Part shown: positions 58,290-64,000 of the stretch, piece after piece | Layout of the letters: each line of letters starts with the position of its first letter | Numbering within the stretch: position 1 is the stretch's first letter | From: UBA11400 sp964473555 | Lineage (GTDB): Bacteria; Bacteroidota; Rhodothermia; Balneolales; HLUCCA01 | Length of the DNA stretch: 64,000 nucleotides | Reading direction: 5' to 3' | Assembly (NCBI GenBank): GCA_964473555.1 | Contig: CAYYPL010000005.1 | Location: 154,202 to 218,201, forward strand | Made by a program: the position numbers and the translations under genes | The notes under the pieces: generated by a model | What the model was told of the DNA's origin: nothing | Database searches by the model: none | Seen by the model: only the letters and a program-made list of their open reading frames with translations

Positions 58290-59882
58290 TCACATATTGT
58301 TTGCAGACAGGAGGTCGGTCAATCTTTTTCTATCGATTTTGCCATTACTATTCCTCGGCAATTGATCAAATTCTTGCCAAATCTGTGGCAACATGTAAGA
58401 AGGGATCTTGTGCAACAGTCTTTTCTTGATTCCAGGCGCAAATGAACCGTTTCCGACTTTTTTTCTAACGTAAGCACAACCTATAGATGTGCCCTCAAAT
58501 CCATTTAAATGAACCGGAATCACTGCAAATTCCCTCAGCGATTCGTCTTCGCCCAATGCGTGTTCGATTTCACCCAGCTCAATTCGATATCCCCTGCTTT
58601 TTATCTGGTAGTCAGATCTCCCGTGAAAGTAGATTAATCCATCTTCTCGAAGCGAAGCCAGGTCTCCGGTTTTGTAGATACGACGCAGTTTGCCGTCCTC
58701 GTTCTTATGCCAGATAAATGATTCTTTGGTCTTAACCAAGTCTTGCCAGTAACCTGGACTCAAACCTCTGCCTTCTATGTATAAATTGCCGATTTCACCT
58801 ACTTTAGTAGGGGTCAGATTATCGTCAAGTATATGTAATTTCTCATTCTTACAGGGTTTGCCAATCGGGACTTCCTTCATGCCCTCAGGTATGTTATCGA
58901 ACGAATAATAGCTACTTGCAACAGTGGTTTCTGTTGGGCCATAAAGATTGGTGAACTGCACTCCGGGTAATTTAGACATCCAGTATTTAAGTCCTTGTAT
59001 AGGGAAAACTTCCCCGCACCAAATCAACCGTTTGAGTTGTGGAAATCCGTCTTCGGGGATCACCTCGAATTTGGCGAGGTAACTGAGAGCCGAAGGAACG
59101 GAAAACCACTGACTCAATTCATTTGAACGAATAAATTCAGATAATTTCTTCGGATGAGTACTGATTTGTGATGGTACCAGGTGTACATGTGCCCCGGCTG
59201 AAAATGAACCATAAACATCAAAAGTCGACAGGTCAAAATGCAAGGGTGAGTGACAGGAGTTGTGATCACAGGATTGCATATCAAAATAGGGTACCGCCCA
59301 ATCTATAAATGCGCTAATATTTTTGTGAGTAATAACGACTCCTTTTGGTTGCCCCGTAGATCCGGAGGTAAACAACACTTGGGCTGGTCTGTTCGGGTTT
59401 CTGCATACCTGGTGTGAAACATCAAAAAACGCATCAATATCATCGTAGGTGAAACGAGGATGATAATCATCGGCATGCATCAGTGGATCCTCAGACCACC
59501 ACACCCAGGGAATCTGTCCGATAGATGGATCAACATGAATGACGTCCTGGAATGTGTGCGTGGTATGATGGTCTACAAAAATGATGGATGGAGCTGAAGC
59601 TTTGACGATCTTGACAACACGTTCGGCCGGACTATACGGATCCATAGGTACATATACCCCGCCAACCTTCGTGATTCCTATCATCGCAACAATTGTTTGG
59701 GGTGTTTTGTCCATAAACAAACCTATCCTGTCTCCTGGAGAGATGTTACTATCTAGAAGCATTCCCGCTAGTTTGTTGCTCTTTTGTTCAAGTACAGCGT
59801 AGGTGAGATGCTCATTGTACAGTGATACCGCTACACTATTCCCGTTCGACTCTGCGTGTTTTCGGGACCAATCGTAAATCAT
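58290..59882 (-). CDS. amino-acid adenylation protein (DltA-like, NRPS A-domain)
   Basis: This 530-aa free-standing A-domain has core motifs A3 LFTSGSTGQPKGVVITHKN, A5 NLYGPTETTVASSY, A7 YKTGDLASLREDG, A8 GRSDYQIKSRGYRIELGEIE and A10 NGKIDRKRL. A conserved Asp lies in HFDLSTFDVYG, as expected for amino-acid rather than acyl substrates. It should activate an amino acid with ATP and load the neighbouring carrier protein. DltA is the closest recognised type, but the specificity pocket cannot be read with confidence. Its ATG overlaps the monooxygenase stop. Confidence 0.9.
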   Translation of the reverse strand: MIYDWSRKHAESNGNSVAVSLYNEHLTYAVLEQKSNKLAGMLLDSNISPGDRIGLFMDKTPQTIVAMIGITKVGGVYVPMDPYSPAERVVKIVKASAPSIIFVDHHTTHTFQDVIHVDPSIGQIPWVWWSEDPLMHADDYHPRFTYDDIDAFFDVSHQVCRNPNRPAQVLFTSGSTGQPKGVVITHKNISAFIDWAVPYFDMQSCDHNSCHSPLHFDLSTFDVYGSFSAGAHVHLVPSQISTHPKKLSEFIRSNELSQWFSVPSALSYLAKFEVIPEDGFPQLKRLIWCGEVFPIQGLKYWMSKLPGVQFTNLYGPTETTVASSYYSFDNIPEGMKEVPIGKPCKNEKLHILDDNLTPTKVGEIGNLYIEGRGLSPGYWQDLVKTKESFIWHKNEDGKLRRIYKTGDLASLREDGLIYFHGRSDYQIKSRGYRIELGEIEHALGEDESLREFAVIPVHLNGFEGTSIGCAYVRKKVGNGSFAPGIKKRLLHKIPSYMLPQIWQEFDQLPRNSNGKIDRKRLTDLLSANNM

Positions 59883-60883
59883 ACCATCTCCATAAGTTTC
59901 GACGCCCGGTTAAATACGAGAACCGTGCTGGCCAAATCCATTTCTGAAACCGGAACATCAAGCACACAGGTTTTGCATCCAGCTTTAAGATATCCAGCCA
60001 GTTCAAGGGCGACTTCGTCGTAATCACCGACCAGATAAGGACAAAACGTCTGATACTGTTTGAAGGGACCCAGCCAGTAAACGGACTTCTCCATACGGTC
60101 AAAACCATTGATTCCAGACAGTACTTTATGCCAACTTGAATCAGATGTTTTTTCAGCAACCTGATGAGTCATATCACCGGTTCGGGTCTTTGGGAATCGT
60201 TGTCTGGCTTCTGCCCAGGCCTCATCCTGAGACATTCTCGCCAAAATTCCGATTCGTATACCATTTATAAGCTCACCACCTAAAAGTCCCGGGAAGTCAG
60301 TTTGGGGTTCGGGATACTCGATGCGTGTTGCACCCAGGCGAATCGCTGTTTTACGTGCTACTTCAGATGACCCAGATATATAATATTCGGGTTGTAAATG
60401 ATCCTGAAGTTGTGGCGACAGAGTAAGGTTGTTGATTTGATAAAACTCACCAAAATATGAAACGGGTCTATTGGATCTTAATAGCAATTGAATGATTTCG
60501 GTGTATTCTGCCAGCCTATCATACCGCCGATCGTGTGTGGTGTAATCGTTCAGTGCGTTCAGATCGTGGATAAACCCGCCGGCAACAAGATTTAAAGCTA
60601 TTTTTCTGTCATAAAGTAATCCAATGGTGGCAATCTTTTTAGCAACCGTGTACGGATGCATGTAGACAGGTTGCAGGGCTATCAACGGAATTAATTTTAA
60701 TGTAGCAGATAAGATGGCACAGGCAATGATCCATGGATCAGCCAGTCTGTTGTCACCATATATCAGTGTTCCTTTGAATCCATATTGCTCGGAGTACTGT
60801 GCGGCTTTTTTTATCTCATACAGATAGGAATGATTTCGAAAATCTACCGATTGAGGTGTTGTAGAAAACAGGTCTATGTTCAT
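59879..60883 (-). CDS. LLM-class flavin-dependent monooxygenase
   Basis: From the ATG at 60883 it is 334 aa (MNIDLFSTTPQSVDF); an ATG at 60931 is in frame but adds a leader unlike the family. It is a luciferase-like TIM barrel with RKIALNLVAGGFIHDL and YYISGSSEVARKTAIRLGA, resembling alkanesulfonate monooxygenases (SsuD) and the monooxygenases of NRPS clusters. With reduced FMN it could oxidise or hydroxylate a bound substrate. No flavin reductase is adjacent. It is first in the minus-strand aminoacyl module. Confidence 0.85.
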   Translation of the reverse strand: MNIDLFSTTPQSVDFRNHSYLYEIKKAAQYSEQYGFKGTLIYGDNRLADPWIIACAILSATLKLIPLIALQPVYMHPYTVAKKIATIGLLYDRKIALNLVAGGFIHDLNALNDYTTHDRRYDRLAEYTEIIQLLLRSNRPVSYFGEFYQINNLTLSPQLQDHLQPEYYISGSSEVARKTAIRLGATRIEYPEPQTDFPGLLGGELINGIRIGILARMSQDEAWAEARQRFPKTRTGDMTHQVAEKTSDSSWHKVLSGINGFDRMEKSVYWLGPFKQYQTFCPYLVGDYDEVALELAGYLKAGCKTCVLDVPVSEMDLASTVLVFNRASKLMEMV

Positions 60884-60931
60884 TGGCTTTTCGGTTTTTT
60901 TGTTAAAAAGGAGGAGTACTAAACAGTACAT

Positions 60932-61293
60932 TCACCTATCACACTAAATGCCTGTACTTTAGTCAGATATGCTGACCGCACAGTTACCGGTTGTTTACAT
61001 CCATCTTACGTTCTAGTGTTGGTTGATACAGGTGGATATACAAACGATGTGCCAAACATGAGCCTTTAGTAGGCTATTCTATAGAAATACTCTTATTTCG
61101 TCGGGAAGCCGCTATTTAAAATGCATCATCCATTTTAGCCTATCTACAGATGAGTAAGTATTTCCACGATCAGGCAGAAGTGTGAAATTTATTCACAATC
61201 CTATTTTGTCGTCTGCTTGCATCTTAAATGCGAATGGTTATAGATGTTTGAGGTGCATCATCTGTTGGCACAAAATCGCCATACCTTGCAAGT
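60932..61293. other. divergent intergenic region of the aminoacyl module
   Basis: This spacer between the monooxygenase and formyltransferase genes is AT-rich. It contains the minus-strand sigma-54-like element at 61039-61056 and, on the plus strand, TTGGCAC at 61265-61271. The latter lacks a good -12 part and lies only 23 bp from the ATG, so I do not score it as a promoter. No ORF is visible. Confidence 0.5.
61039..61056 (-). promoter_or_regulatory. putative sigma-54 promoter for the aminoacyl module
   Basis: On the minus strand the sequence is TTTGGCACATCGTTTGTA: perfect -24 TGGCAC, correct spacing, and TTGT in place of TTGC at -12. It is about 155 bp upstream of the monooxygenase ATG at 60883. 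Confidence 0.55.
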
Positions 61294-62277
61294 ATGAGTA
61301 GTTTAAAGCAACTGAATGTGCTATTGATCGCTGAGGAGAACATTGGACTTCGAGCATTTAAATTAGTGTTAGAGTCTGAACACAGAATCAGAGGGGTTAT
61401 GACTACCTATTCAGCTGCGTGTAGCTATGATTCTGATCTGAGATTAGGCTCTGTAATCCGTAAAAAAAACAATGGACCCGTTGTAACTTTGGCGACCAAA
61501 TTAGGCATACCCACATGGAATGCAGACGTTGTCACAAATCCAGATTTTGCAATCTGGATGAGGTCAAACGACATAGATGTACTTTTAAATGTGCACGCGT
61601 TGCACCGTATTCATCACGAAATTCTCAGTGCGACACAAATTGGGGCCTTTAATGTGCATCCTGGACCCTTGCCCGAGTACTCAGGGATGAACATGCCAAG
61701 TTGGGCGGTTTTCAATCAGGAAAAATCTTTTGGAGTCACGATTCATCGAATAACCGACTGTATTGATGCAGGCGACATCGCCTATGAAGCCCGGTTCCCA
61801 ATTAAACCAACAGATACTGGTTTAACCGTTAGTTTGAATTGTGTATCTGAAGGTCTGAAGTTGATCGATAAATTGTTGTATCAACTTAGCGTCAATCCAA
61901 TGGCGGTGCCATGTGTCGCTCAGAATCTGAGTAAACGAATCGTTTATAAACGAAATGATATCCCCAATAAGGGATTTATATCCTGGTCCGATAACGCAGA
62001 TAAAATCGAAGCGTTCATTCGTGCATGTAATTACGCGCCTTTTGCATCACCTTGGGGAACACCGAAAACACGACTCTCAGATAAACTCATTGAACTCCAT
62101 TCCATAGAAATCACAAACCAAAAGTGCGACCTGCCACCTGGAACGATCGGTTGCATGAACAACGACCTTGTACATATAACAACCGGTGATTATTGGATCA
62201 GGATTACTAAGTGTACACTTGATGGGGTACTACTCCCGGCTAACAGCGTTTTCCGTGAAGGGGATGTGCTACACTGA
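61294..62277 (+). CDS. formyltransferase (Fmt-like)
   Basis: This 327-aa protein has the formyltransferase catalytic set: Asn and His in GAFNVHPGPLPEYSGMN and Asp in TDCIDAGDI, with the hydrophobic GVTIHRI. A C-terminal Fmt-like region includes RACNYAPFASPWGTPKTR. It would transfer formyl from 10-formyl-tetrahydrofolate to an amine on a sugar or amino acid. The tRNA-modifying housekeeping role is unlikely, given the context of a divergent amino-acid activation operon and sugar genes. No clear Shine-Dalgarno site is visible. Confidence 0.85.
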   Translation: MSSLKQLNVLLIAEENIGLRAFKLVLESEHRIRGVMTTYSAACSYDSDLRLGSVIRKKNNGPVVTLATKLGIPTWNADVVTNPDFAIWMRSNDIDVLLNVHALHRIHHEILSATQIGAFNVHPGPLPEYSGMNMPSWAVFNQEKSFGVTIHRITDCIDAGDIAYEARFPIKPTDTGLTVSLNCVSEGLKLIDKLLYQLSVNPMAVPCVAQNLSKRIVYKRNDIPNKGFISWSDNADKIEAFIRACNYAPFASPWGTPKTRLSDKLIELHSIEITNQKCDLPPGTIGCMNNDLVHITTGDYWIRITKCTLDGVLLPANSVFREGDVLH

Positions 62278-62300
62278 AATCATTTCAACGGTTCGAAAAT

Positions 62301-62317
62301 CAGGCATTCAATTTGTA
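62301..62317 (+). promoter_or_regulatory. weak sigma-54-like element
   Basis: CAGGCATTCAATTTGTA has GG and the 10-bp spacing but deviates at -24 and has GT at -12. It lies 43 bp before the acetyltransferase ATG at 62360. Weak evidence. Confidence 0.3.
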
Positions 62318-62359
62318 CGTCTTTTCTGACCCGACTTAATCACAAACGACGGAGCAATA

Positions 62360-62926
62360 ATGGACTATCAAAAAGTTTTGGCCAAAGTAAGATTCAGACT
62401 TCAGAAGTACTCGATCATAGAACATCTACTTGGTTTTCTTTTCTCCTTGAATTTTGACAAAAACGGATATCTCATCGTTTCCGGCGGCTGGCCTTTCCCA
62501 AGAGTAATTGGCAAGGGGGGGTGGTTAAGAGCTGGTAACTGCCAGTTTTATTCTGGTGTACGATTGGAAGTAGGTCAGAAAGGAGCCCTGATCATTGGAA
62601 ACGGTACCTATTTGAACCGAAATACGCTCATTGTGTGTGAGGAACGAGTTGAAATCGGAGAAAACTGTAAAATTGCTTGGGATGTTATCATTATGGATAG
62701 TGATCTTCATCCCGTGAACCAAGCCCCATTGAAGAACAAGCCAGTGATCATTGGCGATCATGTATGGATTGGATGTAGATCCATTATTTTGAAGGGAGTT
62801 TCAATTGGTGAGGGAGCAATAATCGCTGCGGGATCTGTCGTCACAAAGAATGTTCCAGCCCGGACTATTTACGGAGGGTCACCAGCAAAACTCATCGCTA
62901 CATTAGATCCTGTTGTACAGCCCTGA
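62360..62926 (+). CDS. hexapeptide-repeat acyltransferase (WbbJ-like)
   Basis: This 188-aa left-handed beta-helix acetyltransferase has repeats VEIGENCKIAWDVIIMDSD, KPVIIGDHVWIGCRSIILK and VSIGEGAIIAAGSVVTKNV, with YGGSPAKLI at the end (a classic family ending). His in SDLHPVN is the likely catalytic base. It probably O-acetylates a sugar of the repeat unit. A good Shine-Dalgarno site (GGAG, 62351-62354) precedes the ATG. Confidence 0.9.
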   Translation: MDYQKVLAKVRFRLQKYSIIEHLLGFLFSLNFDKNGYLIVSGGWPFPRVIGKGGWLRAGNCQFYSGVRLEVGQKGALIIGNGTYLNRNTLIVCEERVEIGENCKIAWDVIIMDSDLHPVNQAPLKNKPVIIGDHVWIGCRSIILKGVSIGEGAIIAAGSVVTKNVPARTIYGGSPAKLIATLDPVVQP

Positions 62927-63061
62927 TTCCTCAGGTTTCGGGTAAATAATACACGACTATGGTATTCGCACGGGTAGGAGTTGCACGAATTCCAGGGTCA
63001 TATTGGCTCCAGTTACACCAAAATCAGCCCGAGAAATCGTGTAATCGCTTCTCAACCTGAT

Positions 63062-63078
63062 TTGGCACATCAATTGCA
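63062..63078 (+). promoter_or_regulatory. sigma-54 promoter
   Basis: TTGGCACATCAATTGCA matches TTGGCAC-N5-TTGCA exactly. It lies 64 bp upstream of the wecG/tagA-like ATG at 63142. Confidence 0.85.
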
Positions 63079-63141
63079 TAGACAGGACTAGCATGTTCGT
63101 CAACCGACGTACAGTAGACCCAATTATCTAATCCTAAAATT

Positions 63142-63969
63142 ATGTATGCACAACTCGAGAGGGAAAGTTACCCCATACTTGGTGTAGACATTTCATCATG
63201 TTCAAAGGATGAGTTTTTTGTATCGGTCACCGAAAGACTGCAAATGAACGATAATGGCATACCGCCATATTTTATCGTAACGGTTAACCCTGAAATTGCC
63301 ATCCACTCCATTATTGACAACACGTTCAGGAAAATTCTTCAATCATCAAGTATCAATACAGCAGATGGTATTGGGATAAGTTGGGCAGTGAAGTATTTAT
63401 ATAACAAGTCGGTTGACCGTATTACCGGATCTGATTCGCTTGAGCGTATTTGTGCACTTTGCGCAAAACTAAACCAATCAGTATTTCTGTATGGGGCAGA
63501 ACCTGGTGTCGCCAGTAAAGCTGCTTCTATACTGGTATCAAGGAATCCGGGTCTGAAGATCGAGGGAATTTTCTCCCCTGAAACTCCTGATTTTGACTTC
63601 AAGAACTTGCCGATTCAAACTCAGAATGAACTGCAGCAAGCATCTGTTGTTTTTGTTGCACTAGGTGCACCATCACAGGAGAAGTGGATCGCTTTAAATC
63701 TACGTTATCTGGTTAAATGTCGATTAATCATTGGTATAGGTGGAAGTTTCGACTTCATTGCCGGTAAACAGAAACGGGCTCCGGTAGCATTCAGGAATTT
63801 GGGTCTGGAATGGATGTATCGTCTATACAAAGAACCCGTAAGATGGCGACGTATGCTCCGATTACCACTCTTTGCGATTAATGTGCTGATGTTAAAAGCT
63901 AGTAATACAACAGTTCGGGAAAATAATCCTGAAATCCGCTCAAATGGTCAAGTCCCAAAATCTGTGTAA
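63142..63969 (+). CDS. WecG/TagA/CpsF-family glycosyltransferase
   Basis: This 275-aa GT26 enzyme has VTVNPEIAIHSIIDNTF, NTADGIGISWAVKYL with the catalytic Asp, RITGSDSLERIC, FLYGAEPGVASKAA and ALGAPSQEKWI. The C-terminal basic helix KEPVRWRRMLRLP anchors it to the membrane. It transfers an N-acetylhexosamine-type sugar as second residue on the polyprenyl-linked repeat unit, a natural partner of the WecA fusion at 40358. It is controlled by an exact-match sigma-54 promoter. Confidence 0.92.
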   Translation: MYAQLERESYPILGVDISSCSKDEFFVSVTERLQMNDNGIPPYFIVTVNPEIAIHSIIDNTFRKILQSSSINTADGIGISWAVKYLYNKSVDRITGSDSLERICALCAKLNQSVFLYGAEPGVASKAASILVSRNPGLKIEGIFSPETPDFDFKNLPIQTQNELQQASVVFVALGAPSQEKWIALNLRYLVKCRLIIGIGGSFDFIAGKQKRAPVAFRNLGLEWMYRLYKEPVRWRRMLRLPLFAINVLMLKASNTTVRENNPEIRSNGQVPKSV

Positions 63970-64000
63970 AAACAAAAAAGGTCATGCTGCCCATATAAAG

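Noticed and set aside
61265..61281. Plus-strand TTGGCAC as sigma-54 promoter of the formyltransferase gene
   Set aside because: The -12 element is missing at correct spacing and the ATG is too close.

Overview
The window looks like a draft contig or scaffold from a member of the Bacteroidota/Balneolota/Rhodothermota group. Evidence: a GlcN6P-deaminase/LmbE fusion of about 640 aa, a PorV-like outer-membrane barrel, an AraC regulator with a degenerate HMA-like N-terminus, frequent absence of Shine-Dalgarno sites, a tRNA promoter with a TAnnTTTG -7 box, and moderate GC. Balneolaceae-like is my best guess, but nothing here proves the family. One 100-N scaffold gap lies at 28917-29016. I see no CRISPR array, rRNA, IS transposase or prophage.

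Region 1 (1-28.6 kb) is mostly housekeeping. It holds a CIRCE-controlled groES-groEL operon; an AAA/DUF4143 ATPase next to a Phd antitoxin whose VapC-like toxin is cut to 17 codons; and a minus-strand run of nagB-lmbE fusion, two sulfotransferases, a class-IV aminotransferase, serA, engB and purF. Further on are an OmpR-type two-component pair, a three-gene operon (cysteine-synthase-like, permuted papain-like protein, panD), an HNH nuclease, an NlpC/P60 peptidase, a PiT-like permease, glutamate dehydrogenase, an RsbW-like kinase, a heavy-metal P-type ATPase and an M28 peptidase. Several intergenic spaces carry purine-rich or pyrimidine-rich inverted repeats of one recurring style.

Region 2 (28.6-38.3 kb) is accessory. 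A tRNA-Gly(GCC) is followed by 166-bp tandem repeats containing its 3' end, interrupted by the assembly gap. AT-richer stress-type genes follow: AraC, two cupin paralogues, a clostripain-like lipoprotein, YtxH, an lmo0937-like peptide, a Lys-rich peptide and a sigma-54 activator. Then come a secreted GH5 mannanase-like lipoprotein with FN3 repeats and a decayed second GH5 copy.

Region 3 (38.3-64 kb) is a large exopolysaccharide locus of the Wzx/Wzy type. The minus-strand arm runs export lipoprotein (Wza-like), PorV-like barrel, broken sigma-54 activator, WecA fusion, a GH18 without its catalytic acid, and a GNAT. The plus-strand arm runs Wzz, CpsD, a 53-aa membrane peptide, Wzy, Wzx, GT4 and CelD-like GNAT, then deacetylase, GT4 and GT2. 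Next comes a compact NRPS-like module (flavin monooxygenase, adenylation protein, stand-alone carrier protein, acyltransferase) divergent from a formyltransferase, a hexapeptide acetyltransferase and WecG/TagA. At least four transcription units have -24/-12 (sigma-54) promoter sequences, so the locus reads as a sigma-54 regulon.

The best candidate for an undescribed system is this sigma-54-controlled polysaccharide locus with its built-in amino-acid activation, oxidation and formylation module. Second is the cysteine-synthase/permuted-papain/PanD operon.
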